From contig JBCNJP010000017.1 of assembly GCA_039602395.1 (NCBI GenBank), positions 6,528,738 through 6,592,737 of the forward strand: a stretch of DNA of 64,000 nucleotides. Direction: 5' to 3'. The notes beneath the pieces were generated by a model that searched no databases, was not told the origin of the DNA, and saw nothing but the letters and a program-made list of their open reading frames with translations. Of this stretch, positions 11,112 to 23,051 are shown piece by piece. The stretch comes from Deinandra increscens subsp. villosa (Eukaryota > Streptophyta > Magnoliopsida > Asterales > Asteraceae). Numbering within the stretch: position 1 is the stretch's first letter; each line of letters opens with the position of its first letter. A program made the position numbers and the translations under genes.

Positions 11112-12482
11112 TGTTGGATTTAGATGTCCAGATCCGACTAAATCAAGTACCCGACCCGGTTAAGACCCGTAAGAGTTACACCGGAGGCAACGGGTATTCA
11201 AGACCGCTTACTTAATAACCGGCATATTCGCAGAAAGATTATTTATGTGTTTATTAAACAGTTTAATGAATACATAATTAAATCACTGTTAATCTTTAGA
11301 TTAATCAAGCGACAAAAGGACGTTAAATATTGTTAATGTCATGGACGAAAAATAGACGATCTTATTGGTTCGTTTATTATAGGCAGAAAGATAAACATTT
11401 AAAGGGTTTAAATGTTAATCTTGGAATTCAAATGGATCAACGAAAGATCAAACAAACACAAGGGACTTAACGGAAAAATTAATCAGATATATATATCTGA
11501 TTAATGGAGAGGGTCGAAACCCTAATCCTCCTGAAGAGAATTTTCGCCCCCCCCCCCCTTCTCCTCTCCCTGTTGTTCGACGCCGCCAACCTCCCGTCGC
11601 CGTCCCCGTTTCTCCGTTGATCGATTCAATCGATCGCGAGAACTTTGATCCGTCGTTGCCACTCTGCCGTGCCGCCGCAGCCGCCAAGCCGAGCCACCGC
11701 AGCAGCTCAAGCCGAGCCGCCGCAGTAGCTCGCCACCCTCGCTCCGCCGCCGCCGCCGTTCCGCTAACCGCCGCCGCCAGCCGCCGTTCCGCGAACCGTC
11801 GCCGCCGTCCTCGCTCTGCCACCGCAGCCGACCGCCGCTCATCGCTGCCGTCACCGTCGCACATCGCCGCCGCCTCGACAACCGCCGGCCCTCCTCGCCG
11901 TCGCCGGCTCCGCCGCCGACAAACCCCAGTCGCGAACCGCGTATCACGCGTGATCCGCCGTCGTCCGCGAAACCCTAGTTCGCGCCTGATCCGACGTGCG
12001 AGATTTTCTCGGTGCTTGATTCACCGCGTTGAAAATCCGCATCTGCGAGGAAAGCTAGATTCGTCAGACGAATCGCGTTCTGTGAAACCCTAGCGTCACC
12101 CGTTGACTTTCGGTGTCTCGAACGTCTGTTTGAATCACCGCTCAGGTATATCTAAACTCGTAGTTAGTTTAGATTTAATTGATTGTTTATTTTATGTTAT
12201 TGTCGCGTTTTGATTAAAACGCGTTTTTGGTGTTTGCGCGTTTGGTGATTGTCGAATCCTGTTGTTTTAGGTTTACGCTAATTATCTGGTTTTCGCGTTA
12301 GTAAATTAAAACGTTTTCCGCTGCCTATTAAATTAATTGTTAATTTAATTATCCAAATTTAATTTACTAATTATTCGGTAATCGTTTAATAATTATTTAT
12401 TGTAAATAATTATTTCTAAATAAAAAAAATAAAAAAAATATTGCTATTACCGAGACCCGAATGCCACTGTCGTAACCCAACA
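11112..12482 (+). repeat. 3' LTR of the gag-only retrotransposon
   Basis: Near-identical to 4387-5752. The differences seen are a longer A/T tract near 12420-12440, one A/C change at the C run near 11547, and C-run length. It is followed by the second ATGAC target copy. Confidence 0.95.
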
Positions 12483-12487
12483 ATGAC

Positions 12488-12613
12488 GCAATGGGTAGAA
12501 AGGGTCTTTCACCAAGACAAAAATACACAAGTGTCATTTGGCAGTTGGCTTATGACATTATAGTTGACCATTGAGATGGATACATACGTATTGGTCAAAG
12601 TACTTCCCTCAAA
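12488..12613 (+). pseudogene. Harbinger transposase remnant, left copy (continuation)
   Basis: This resumes the frame broken at 4386 (GRKGLSPRQKYTSVIWQLAY...). It ends at CTCAAA, where the right duplication copy starts with ACCGGGGG. The same segment continues into the rest of the pseudogene only in the right copy (from 14562). Confidence 0.8.
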
Positions 12614-14692
12614 CCGGGGGTGGGGGTGGAGGTTGATCAAACCGGGGGTGGGGGTGGGGGTGGGGGGGGGGGGGTTGATCAAACCGGGGCGGTTTGGGGT
12701 GTTGAAATAAAATTTAAAAGTATATTCATTTTGTAACATGTTATGTTATTGGTAGTGTAGTGTTTATTGGTAGTGTAGTGTTGTTTTGCCCTCAAGCATA
12801 AGTAATCATGTCTTGAAGATTAATTCATTTAGATGGTGTTTGTTTTTTGGCAAAAGATCTTCTAAACCTTTTTTATCTTCTTGGCGCAGACGCGGGAAGA
12901 CGTTTTCTTCAGAAGACTGTTTGTTTTCTCGCAGACATTTCATTAAAAAACGTCTGCGAGACCTCTTTTTGGAGAAGATGTAAACCATCGCTTCCAACCT
13001 CTTCTCACACTTCAACAAATCTGCCCTAATCCTCTCTGCGCCTCCACCGTCCCGTCTCCCTCCCTCGTCCTCCCAGACTGACCGGCGCCGGCAACCCTGT
13101 CCCTCGTCGTCGCGGGCAACCCTGTCGCGCATCAGAAACCTCGCCGCCGGTCGTCTCCCTCGTCGCGCATCAGAAACCTCGCCGCCGGTCCTTATTCTTC
13201 TTACCGTAAATGGTTGGTGGAACTATTGGTGCTTCCTAGCCATTCATTTAAGAGATCCTAAAGTCACAAAAAATGGAGAAAACCAAAACAACAATTTTTT
13301 TTAATCATATATTAAAAAGATAAACAAAATTATACAGTTAACAAGTTAACAGTGAATTAAATATATATATTTTTTCTAAACGAGATCAAGTAAAACTAAG
13401 TTAAAAGTAAATAAAAAGTTAATGAAATGATTAAATTATTGAACTTACTATATTTTATTAACTTAACTGTAAAACTGAGTTTATTATTTTTCACATCACT
13501 AAATAAAATTACTTAAAAGTTACTATACATTTAGACCTACACCTATTCATCTTATTTCCTACATCCCTGCAACTTTCCTTCACAATTGACATCCATTCAC
13601 CGAAAAAATGCTCAGCTGCTCGGATCATATTTTTTGTTCCATCTTTCTCTCGTTACTGTAGCTACTCTATCAATCTAACCATAGGGATTTGAAGGTTCAA
13701 AATGTAAAAACCCATTTTATACCTACATATATATTAATGAAAATTTCGGTCATCAAAGGGTCAAGCGACCCTCTTGACCCTCCTGTGGTTCCGCTCCTGA
13801 TTGGGTGTGATTGATTGTACTATGGATTCAAAACTATGGATTCCCTCCTTATTTAGTTGCAAACGTTAGGTTCAAATCAACGGGCTATGTATTTGTTTAG
13901 ACTCAGATAACTGATATGTTTTTGTTTGACAATGGAGTCGGGGAAGGCTTCTTTAAGTCACGTGCTAAATGCCAATTTATCGAAATAATTCCTATATAGC
14001 AACCCTATTACGTAGTAAGAAACCAAAAGAAAATGAAACACTAGTCCTTTAACTGTTAAAAGGCTTTGGAATGGAGTGAAATGTGAATGAAGTAGAATAT
14101 TAAAAAAAATGCACTCTAGAGATTTCCAAATAATATAAGAATACTTACAGTTTTTTTCTCTTTTGAACCTTAAATCTGACAATTGAACATTGATATATCA
14201 ACGAACACGTAAAATGTCCATGGATCCCACAACACCAACTCATTTTTGTCATTTATTTCTTGCTCGTTGCAAGCTCTGTTAGACAACGACGTTGAAGATA
14301 TGGCGATGCAACTTTTTGAGATAGTGGATCTCGAAGAGCGGGTTGGTTCTTTCAAACAAAAAAAGAAATGCAAGGATTAAAACAAAGGTCGCACGAAAGG
14401 AGATGAACGCTTATGGAATAATTACTTTACTCCAACACCGGTGTATGACGAATGGTTCTTTAAAAGACGGTACATGATGAGCATGAAAACGTTTACTCGC
14501 ATTATGGAAGGTATTTCTGAACCAGGTAAATCTGAAAGCTATAAGTATTTTACACAAAGATATGACACAATGGGTAGAAAGGGTCTTTCACCAAGACAAA
14601 AATACACAAGTGTCATTTGGCAGTTGGCTTATGACATTATAGTTGACCATTGAGATGGATACATACGTATTGGTCAAAGTACTTCCCTCAAA
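12609..14692. repeat. Right copy of the tandem duplication
   Basis: It starts at TCAAACCGGGGG, shared with 2465, and repeats the left unit through TCCCTCAAA (14692). Five bases (TCAAA) are shared by both ends of the unit, so the junction at 12609-12613 shows microhomology. The G tract at its start is longer and partly repeated compared with the left copy. Confidence 0.9.
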
Positions 14693-15185
14693 TCTCTACA
14701 CAAGTTTTGTCATTCTATTATGGAGTTTATGAAGAAGAATACCTTAGAAGACCAACTCAAAGTGACATTCATTGGCTATTAGAAAAACATTCAACAAAGC
14801 ATGGGTTCCCCGTAATGCTTGGTAGCATTGACTGTATGAACTGGAGTTAAATAAATTATCCAACTGCATGGAAAGGTTAGTACACTCGTGGTGACCATGG
14901 TCATCCAACCATTATGCTAGAGGCAGTTGCATCTCAAGACTTGTTGATTTGGGATGCATTCTTTGGAGTTGCATGATCAAGCAATGATATCAACATACTC
15001 AATCAACCCCCGCTATTTAATCAAGTCTTGATGGGAGTGCTCCCGAATGTACCTTTGAAGTGAATGAGAATGTGTACACAAAAGGATATTACCATTGGTT
15101 TGTGGCATGGTTCGTTGAACCCTAAACTCACAATTATACTCTTGTTAAGATACAACACACGAGACACTCTGTAGCATAGGATTAT
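14279..15185 (+). pseudogene. PIF/Harbinger transposase pseudogene, right copy
   Basis: A more complete version of the remnant at 4099-4386. In several frames one can read VYDEWFFKRRYM, GRKGLSPRQKYTSVIWQLAY, then RRPTQSDIHWLLEKHSTKHG, then MLGSIDCMNW, which covers the first catalytic Asp region of the DDE nuclease. After that come TRGDHGHPTIMLEAVASQDL and IWDAFFGVA. Stops and frameshifts occur throughout (for example after QLAYDIIVDH and after MNWS). The C-terminal end fades at about 15185. Not functional. Confidence 0.85.
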
Positions 15186-16299
15186 GCTATAATAATTTGG
15201 CATGGAATTATTGTTATTTTGAGATTGTTTGTTTGGGGAGGAGAATTGTGAGTTCTCCGTTGCAGGTATCGAACCCTGAGGCACTTTATTGCTGGAGTTA
15301 CTGTGGGAAGGAAGATGTGCACCAGAATTCGCATAATTCTAGGTAATCCCGAAATTGGGTGGATGGATATCATTGGTTACTGTGTTGGGAGGTACCAAAC
15401 CTTCAAGCATGGGGGAATCAGAGGTAAATGGTCAGACATTTTGAAGAACAACTGAGAACCGCGAACCAAGGATCACGAACAAAGAGGACGGATTGCGCCA
15501 AATATTTGATCAGAAATCGTCACCGGGCTGGGTATGGACTTAGATCAAACAGGGATCAAGTCTTCTTCTGGATTTGATCGTTAATGATGGATGAAAGGCT
15601 TGGGAATCGGCACTTGCACAAGTAGCAGCACGTTAGGACCAACACAAAACCGGAGATTGGGCTCTGTTTTGGCCTTCCGGCGTGAGAATCAGTGATCGGG
15701 GTGATTGGAGAAGAAGGCGCAGAGAAAATGAGAGTGTGTGTGTGTGTGGGAGCATGAATAATACCTGAGCAACTTTAAATATTTATACTTAGGGTTACAT
15801 GGGGGACGTGCCTTTCAATCGCACGTGGGTGCGTGTGGAACATGTTAGGAGCTGTTAGAGGGGAACGACTGAGATCATATGGCATACCACTAAGACAAAG
15901 ACCGGTAAGAATTTTTAGTTAATAATAAAACTGTAACTTTGACTATTTTCACATTAAAACCTTTCACAATTTAAGTGTTTTAAAAACTTCTTATACATTT
16001 GTATGCCATGTTAGAAATATGTATCTTTGAGATGTTATTATTAACAACAAATTTTTCCACCAAATACTATTAATTAACTTTATATTTACAAGGATTTGAA
16101 TCCTCACTTTTTTTTTTTTGAAATACAATCATCATACTACTAAACAAAAGACCGTGATTTGTATGTTTAGAGATGTTGAATATAATATTCCCGTGTAATA
16201 TATTATTTAAGCCAAGTATAAGTAATTATATAATAAAGTAATAAAAAACCGGTAAAAACAATATAAGCAGAAAAAGAGTCATTGTTCTTTCATAGAGTT
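15186..16299. other. Unassigned region with promoter-like minus-strand features
   Basis: No gene recognised. On the minus strand there is a TATA-like AAGTATAAATATTT (15790-15777), a (GT)n run near 15731-15748, and a short ATG frame at 15439 (MSDHLPLIPPCLK...) that stops after about 20 codons. This could be the leader of a decayed gene or retroelement. From 15900 it is AT-rich with nothing recognisable. Confidence 0.3.
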
Positions 16300-16307
16300 G
16301 TTATAAC

Positions 16308-16910
16308 CAATGTTTTAAAAACCGGATTGAACCGGCCGGTTCAACCGGTTAAACTGGTAACCGGTGGGTGCACCGGTTCGGTTGAGGATGGTTTTTAGTA
16401 GTTCCAGACAGAAAAATGAACCGGCGGGTTTTCCGGTTGAACCACCAGGTTTTACGGTTGAACCGGCCGGTTCAACCGGGTGAACCGTTTTCTTTAACTA
16501 AGTTAGAAAAACATTTTTAAAACAATGAAAAAAGGTAGGGTCGTAGGGTTTTTTAGTATTTTCTTAATTGGAGTTAACTGACGAACGAAAACAAATCGTC
16601 GTCACTTGCCGCTAGAGATTCTAAGATAAACCATCCATCGAAGATAACTGAAAGTCTGATATTTTTTTGATAAATATAATTTGATTGGAACTTATATTTA
16701 ATGTTATTTTGGATAACTTTAACTTGTTTTAAACTTTATTAAAGTTTCTTAACGACATTTGTCGTGGTTAAAAGTTTATAAAATGTATATTTTAATTTAC
16801 ATGTTTGAATAGTCATTCCGGTTCGACCGTCCGGGTCAACCCGGGTCAACCAGTTGAACCGTTTTTTACATAAGACCGGCCCGGTTTGCAAATCCGGTTT
16901 TAAAACATTA
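16308..16910. mobile_element. hAT-type MITE, 603 bp, 8-bp TSD GTTATAAC
   Basis: The TIRs are CAATGTTTTAAAAACCGG at the left and TAATGTTTTAAAACCGG at the right read inverted. The 8-bp duplication GTTATAAC is exact at 16300-16307 and 16911-16918. The interior carries many AACCGG/CCGGTT motifs and no ORF. Confidence 0.85.
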
Positions 16911-17197
16911 GTTATAACTTATACGTGAGTCACGTTACTTATCTTAGTAATCCTAATAAAGCAATAAATTTTTTGCCACATGTCTCATTTATAAATGGTC
17001 CACATCATCGCCGCCACATGTCAAGGTCACAATCAATTACCAATTTAGTAATCATCAATTAAGATTAATACCAATTTTATCAAAACTAAATTTTATTTTA
17101 AAATTTTGATAAAATTAATATAGATTTGATTAATTACTCAATAATTTTAGTTTTTTATGGAAACTAATTAACAACTTGTCAAACATAATAAATTTTA

Positions 17198-17395
17198 GGG
17201 TTATTGGTTTTTAATAATCCCAACTCATCATAATTGGTTTATAATAATCCCTACTGAGTTTATTCTTCCCAACGATCCCAACTTTTTACTTATTTTCTTC
17301 TAATGATCCTTTTTTAACAGACTTCTAACTCCGTTAAAACTAGCTGACGTGGCATGACACGTGTATTTTTTTAATTATTTTTTCTTTAATCCCGT
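17198..17395 (+). repeat. Left TIR of the MULE
   Basis: This pairs with 21255-21452 inverted, from GGGTTATTGG to TTTAATCCCGT. It contains GCTGACGTGGCA and CACGTG boxes and would serve as promoter region for the transposase gene. Confidence 0.9.
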
Positions 17396-17535
17396 CAAAA
17401 ACAAGCTGACGTGGCATGACCCTAAATTAACCCCACCCCCAAAGTTTACCCCCAAATTCAGTCGATCCCTTCCTTCGCATTTTTCCACATTTGAAACCCT
17501 AAATCATCGAAGAAACCCAAAATTGATCCCCGCAA

Positions 17536-20407
17536 ATGGGGGATTTCATCACATTCAAGGTATTTCATGGTGGGAAGATAGAAGGCGACTTTCCCAACCC
17601 TGATTATGTCGGAGGTAAGTCAACTATCATAAAGATTGAAATGGATAAGTTGTCGTTCTTTGAAATTCTGGATTATGTGATGGAAACTGGTTCCTACTCT
17701 TCGAAAGACTTTTTTGTTTACTGTTTTAACTCTGTTAAGCAAGTATTCAAACATTTTGGTAGTGACCATGATGTGTTGGAGATGGTTAATCATCTAAGTG
17801 GTAGTGGCAACAAGTATTTAGAGTTATATGTTCAGGAGCAACCCGTCTACTTGAGAAATTTGTGTGTATCTAGTACCCAACACACTAGCCCATTAAATGA
17901 ACCACAGCCCAATGTTCCTTCAACCCAACCCATTAACCAACCCAATAGTCAACCCATTAGTCAACCCATTAACACTTGCAGCCCAAAAACTTCACTTGGT
18001 AGGACTAAGGATGCTGCAAGAAGACTTCCTACCACACCTGCTGCTCAACCAGAAACTAGATCTGGGTCAGAAAGTGGATCTGAGACAGAAACTGATGATG
18101 AGGGAACTGAGAATGAAGATGGATATAAATCTGATAATGAAGATGAAGAATGGTCATTATCAGTAGCAGCCATACAAAAGAGGAACAAGGAAGAAGCAGA
18201 AAGAAAGAAAAAGGTGTTAGAGCAATGTTTACAAGGTGAAACTGAACAAGTTGAGTGTGTTATTGAAACAGAAGCTGTTGAAGGGGATTTTACAGAATCA
18301 TATAGCAGCTATGAGGATTCAGATTGTGAAGTTAACACTCCAGGAGAAAGTGAAGAAGATGATATAAGAGGTAAAAAGTTTAAGATTGATGTACATGTTA
18401 TAACTTCTGAAACTGATTGGAAGTCATTTATATGGGTTGTGGGAACAAGGTTCCCTACAAGGGATGCATTTAAGGATGCTGTTAGGTCCTATGCAGTGAT
18501 AAATGGCAGGAATCTTGCAATTTCTGCTAGTGACAAGTCAAGACAAGGCCGTGTAGGTGTGAAATGTGTCAAAGGTTGTCCTTTTAAATTGTATTGCTCA
18601 TTTCATAGAGGGATAGAGTGCTATATGGTCAAAAAGGTTAACAACAACCATAATTGTTTGAGAAGCATGGCTAAGAATAAGCAGTTAAATGCTCGGTTTA
18701 TTGCAACAGAATTTTTACCTTTGTTTAAAGAAAGGCCTAATTGGCCAGCCAAGGAGATTCAAGCTGCTGTGAAGGAAAGATTCAAGATGCACATTGGCAA
18801 ATGGCAAGCTTATAATGCTAAGAGGAGTGCACACCAAATGCTACATGGGTCCATGAAAGAACATTATGGGAGGCTTGCATCATACTTGACTGCTTTGAGA
18901 AAAGCCAATCCAACATCAACATTTAATCTTGTTACTGCCCCACCAGCTGACTCCACATCACCTCCAACATTTTTCAGATTATTTGTGTGTTTTGATGGGC
19001 TCAAGAAAGGTTTTATTAATGGTTGCAGAAAACTGTTATGCTTGGATGGATGCTTCTTGAAAACCTTTATGGGAGGAATGCTACTAGCAGCCATTGGAAG
19101 GGATGGAAACAATCAAATGTACCCATTAGCATGGGCAGTGGTTGAAGGTGAGAACAATGAGAGTTGGAACTGGTTTATGGATCAACTAAGGACCTGTTTA
19201 GGTGTGGAGGATGGTGGTGAGGGTTGGACACTTGTATCTGACCAGCAAAAGGTAATAATTTATGCTACTTTATGATCTCAAGTTTAAGAATCTGTTTGGT
19301 TTATGGATAAACTAAGAATCTGTTATGCAGGGTTTGTTGAATGCTGTGGTTGCTATATGGCCCAAGGCAGAGCATAGGAACTGTGCAAGGCACATTTATG
19401 CTAACTGGCATAAAACATTCAAGGGTGCAGATTTGAAGGAAACTTTTTGGAAAACTGTTAGATGTTATAATGAAGCTGACTACAATACAGTAGTTGAGGA
19501 ATTAAAGACAATGACAAGTGATGGTTATGAAGCCTTTATAAAACAAAATCCAAAGTGTTTTGTAAGGTGCTTCCTTGATACAAAAACCAACTCTGATGTC
19601 ATAGTTAACAACATGGCAGAGACATTTAATGGATATATCATAAAGTCAAGATCAAAGCATTTAATTGACATGTTGGAGGATATCAGACTTTCCATTATGA
19701 CAAGGCTAATGAGATTGAAGAAAGAAATGCTACAGAAAGACTTTGTTGTGTGTCCAAAGATTCAAGCTAAGTTGGATAGGGAGAAAGATATGGCTTATCA
19801 ATGTGAAGTTTATCCCTCTACAGATGACTTGTTTCAAGTGAGGGAGTGGTGTGATGTCACTGTTGACTTGATTGCAAAGACATGTACCTGCAGGAAGTGG
19901 GATTTAACTGGAATTCCCTGTAAGCATGTGTGTGCAGTGGCAAACTGGTCTGGAAAACCTGCTGAGGAGTATGTTGAAGCCTGTTTTACCAAGGATGTTT
20001 ACTCAAAGGCATATGAGTATGCCATTCCCCCACTTCCAAGTCAAATATTCTGGCCAAAAGTTGAAAGTCCACTGGAACCACCTCCAATAAAGATACAACC
20101 AGGAAGACCAAAAAAAAACAGAAGAAGAGACCCTCATGAAGACCCTAAAAGTTCAGGTAAGTTAACAAGACATAGGGTAATCATGACTTGTAGTGTTTGC
20201 AGGGAAAAGGGACATAATAAGTCCAAGTGTTCTAAGGTTATGGAACCAGTTGCTAAGAGGCCAAGAGGAAGGCCTAAGAAAACAGTGACAGCAGCAGCAG
20301 AACCAGAGCAATCTGATGGAGGAAGGGGCAGGGGAAGGGGCAGAGGTAGAGGAAGAAGTGCAACTGCAGGAAGGGGCAGGGGTAGGGGAAGAACTGGAAC
20401 AGTTTGA
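17536..20407 (+). CDS. MULE transposase (MuDR family, 930 aa, one intron)
   Basis: Exons 17536-19251 and 19331-20407 flank a 79-bp intron (GTAATA...TGCAG). The joint restores SDQQK|GLLNAVVAIWPKAEHR. The start MGDFITFKVFHGG opens a PB1-like N-terminal domain. An acidic linker follows, then the MuDR DNA-binding domain (about residues 300-375, with CVKGCPFKLYCS). The MULE DDE nuclease has Asp in LCLDGCF (about 504), Asp in SDQQK (about 569), a C..H motif in NCARHI, and a candidate third acidic residue in NNMAETFN (about 668). A SWIM zinc finger (CTCRKW...CKHVC, about 756), a CCHC knuckle (CSVCREKGHNKSKC, about 860) and a GRGRG-rich tail follow. No stops or frameshifts. It should cut and rejoin DNA at the element's TIRs in the nucleus. 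Confidence 0.95.
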
Positions 20408-20710
20408 TGATTAACTTTTGAAGAAAGTTTGATGATGAAGGCTGCTGGACCAGTTTGGAGATGACTTTATGTTGATTTTTGTGTATCAAGATGCATCTTT
20501 TGTTTAAGAACATACTTTGACCTTTTTGGTGATGTTTGAATATTTTAATGTTTGGTATGAATATGTTTGGTATGCCTTTATGGTATTTGCTAGTGTGTAT
20601 TGTTTATGGTATTTGATAGTGTTTTAATTCAACTAATTTGCAACCAAAAAAGTGTATTCAAAACAAGCATTTTCATTCAACCAAATTTAAGCCAAAATAC
20701 AACACAACCT
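20408..20710. terminator. Shared 3' region between the two convergent MULE genes
   Basis: AT-rich spacer of about 300 bp between the stop codons of the transposase (+) and the GRF gene (-). It presumably holds both polyadenylation regions. No ORF of note. Confidence 0.5.
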
Positions 20711-21133
20711 TTAATTGAAATTAAGATACACAATCATCCAAATTGCAACAACAACAGGAATCAAACAAAACAACCATTGAAATCCTAATTTGAACTTTGA
20801 ATGTGAAATTATCCCTTTCAACTTGGTGTTCTCCTCTTTCAAAATAAAATTCTGCAACTCTAGGTTTTCAATCCTCAACTTAATGTTTTCTGCATTTCGT
20901 CCACCCAACTCCATGAGCACATCGTCCACCACATGCTTCAACACAAAGAATTTGCAACCAGAATCCGGCCAAAGTGAACATCCATAAAACTCAGACCCGG
21001 CATTACGTTTGTTGACACCCGCAACCCTACAAACCGCAATTCGTTCATGGTAACAATACACATTACCATCTGAATCAAACTTGAATCTTGTGACTTTTTG
21101 CTTTTGACTTGATGCAGACGAAGAAGAACTCAT
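20711..21133 (-). CDS. GRF-type zinc finger, coiled-coil, membrane-anchored protein (140 aa) inside the MULE
   Basis: A single-exon ORF on the strand opposite the transposase, reaching from near the right TIR inwards. After a Ser-rich start, residues about 25-65 form a GRF zinc finger (CYHERIAVCRVAG, then FYGCSLWPDSGCKFFVL), a fold that binds single-stranded nucleic acid in other proteins. A Leu/Glu-rich coiled coil follows (about 78-108), then a hydrophobic C-terminal segment (LFCLIPVVVAIWMIVYL) that looks like one membrane span. Short GRF-TM proteins are common in plant genomes, usually with unknown function. Its position between the TIRs, convergent with the transposase, makes it a second element gene like mudrB in layout; role in transposition is inference. 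Confidence 0.85.
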   Translation of the reverse strand: MSSSSSASSQKQKVTRFKFDSDGNVYCYHERIAVCRVAGVNKRNAGSEFYGCSLWPDSGCKFFVLKHVVDDVLMELGGRNAENIKLRIENLELQNFILKEENTKLKGIISHSKFKLGFQWLFCLIPVVVAIWMIVYLNFN

Positions 21134-21254
21134 CGTCGGAGATTGGAGTTTTCGAATTAGGGCTCCAATACGATTTCTGAATTTTGGAATGAAGAGGGTG
21201 GGTTTAAGTGAACTGTGGGGGTGGGGTTAATTTAGGGTTTCCATGTCACCATTT

Positions 21255-21452
21255 ACGGGATTAAAGAAAAAATAATTAAAAAAATACACGTGTCATGCCA
21301 CGTCAGCTAGTTTTAACGGAGTTAGAAGTCTGTTAAAAAAGGATCATTAGAAGAAAATAAGTAAAAAGTTGGGATCGTTGGGAAGAATAAACTCAGTAGG
21401 GATTATTATAAACCAATTATGATGAGTTTGGATTATTAAAAACCAATAACCC
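21255..21452 (-). repeat. Right TIR of the MULE
   Basis: Inverted copy of 17198-17395, the same length. It lies upstream of the GRF gene start (21133) and probably acts as its promoter. Confidence 0.9.
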
Positions 21453-21461
21453 TAAATTTTA

Positions 21462-23051
21462 ATGTTATGAGAATTTTATATTAATAATTATTTTTAAATT
21501 TCTTGATCATTATCTTTTTCTTTTGTATTTATCTAATATTATTACTCTCTATTCAGCATGTGTAGTATACGGGTTACTAACTTAGTTTATTATATGGAAA
21601 ATTAGTTACAAGATAATATACGTTCTAAAAAAGAAGTTACAAGATAATATAAGAAAACTATTAAATCATTTATATACGGGCTTAATCTTTCCACAACATG
21701 GGCCTAACTTTTTCACAATGGGCTCTAATTACCAGATTAGGTACGTGGGCCACCCATTGTCTCAACTGATTGAGTATGCATTGGATCCTAGCATTTTGTT
21801 GTTAGCCTTCCTTAAATAAATAGAACATAAACTAATGAGTTTTTTTGTCCATTACATTTGAGATGTATGGTTAAAAATATATTAACTATAGAGTTATTAG
21901 TTAGAAACTTTTTATTTTTCTTTCTCGTGTAACATATGATTTTCTAAAACTAGTAATTATATATGTTCTTTTATTTTAAATACAGGGTTTTGAAGTGACT
22001 ATCGATCACCGATCATGCTCCTTGTTCGTCGTATCATCTTCCAGTTTTTGTGCATGTTCTGACATTTTTTAGTTAACTTTTTGTACATCTCTTAGGTGTA
22101 TGAAAATTTATAGACAATCCTTGATGAACCTCATATAAAAAAAGAATATAAATGTTCTTCGAATGAATAAAAGATATGAATGATTCCTAGATGAACTTCG
22201 AATAAACGAAGAATATAAACGATATGAGCAATTCTTAGATGAACCTCAAATAAACGAAAAGTAGGATTTTTAATATTTTCTAAATACCTCTTTAATATTC
22301 TTCCAAATAAAAGCACATGCCAAAGAGTTGTGACACCCCTATCATCATTAAAATTAAAGGCATAATACATATTGTGCCTATTAAAGAAACATTTAGTCTC
22401 TTATTTAGTAGTGCTTTTTTCCTATTGTTTAATGGTAGTTGGCCGGCTAGAAAGAAACTAATCACTCTATAATCATTATATAGTTATTTTATTTTTTTAA
22501 TAAATTAACATCATTCCACTAAATATAAATACCTCATAATCTCATTGTATGATAAAATTTTATTCCAATTCGACTTGTGATAGTTTGTCCAAAGCTTCAG
22601 ATTTACAAGCCGAATACAACCCTAAACTCACAAATATCCCTTTGAAATTCTGTTATATAATATGTAATTTGAAAATGTTGTTAGCAATTTGTTTTATAGA
22701 TCACAAAGTTATTGTCAAACAATAAGCTAGCTAGACAAAGTTACCAATCCATGAGCTGAATAATATAGATTAAGGTTTTATTTTAGATTAGACATCATCA
22801 ACATGGTCTAAACTCTAAATAAGTAGAGTTGAGTTGGGCTCGTCAAAGCTTGAGTGAAACTTATTTAACTAAAGAAAGCTAGAGCTCGATCTTGACGAGT
22901 TTTAAGTTATATTTTCAAAGTTCGAGCTTAACACGCGAGTAGTACTTTAAACTCAAGTTTGGCTCAAGATCAACTCATTTATTATTTATTTAATAATAGT
23001 TTGTTATAATTAATTATAATTTAAAATCTTATATAACAATTATAGTCGGAG
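21462..23051. other. AT-rich intergenic DNA with short degenerate repeats
   Basis: No gene seen. About 22117-22262 holds three imperfect copies of a GATGAACYTCRAATAAACGAA-like unit. About 22820-22980 has GAGCTCG/CTCGAG motifs like the hAT-type element at 55807, probably an old relative. Confidence 0.4.

Larger units (their letters stand above)
4387..12482 (+). mobile_element. Gag-only LTR retrotransposon, 8.1 kb, TSD ATGAC
   Basis: Two near-identical LTRs (1366 and 1371 bp, both TGTTGG...CCAACA) flank an interior with an initiator-Met tRNA primer site, one copia-type gag gene and a purine-rich tract, but no pol ORF. The 5-bp target duplication ATGAC lies at 4382-4386 and 12483-12487. The uninterrupted site survives in the right duplication copy at 14561-14575 (TATGACACAATGGG). 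The structure fits a non-autonomous TR-GAG type element. LTR differences seen by eye are limited to homopolymer and poly-A tracts and one base, so the insertion is young. Confidence 0.95.
17198..21452 (+). mobile_element. Mutator-like element (MULE), 4255 bp, two genes, TSD TAAATTTTA
   Basis: Perfect 9-bp direct repeats TAAATTTTA (17189-17197 and 21453-21461) flank 198-bp terminal inverted repeats that begin GGGTTATTGGTTTTTAATAA. The arms have the same length and nearly the same sequence; I see about one mismatch in the outer 60 bp. Inside are an intact MuDR-family transposase gene (+) and a convergent GRF-zinc-finger gene (-). All parts needed for an autonomous MULE appear present. Confidence 0.95.
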
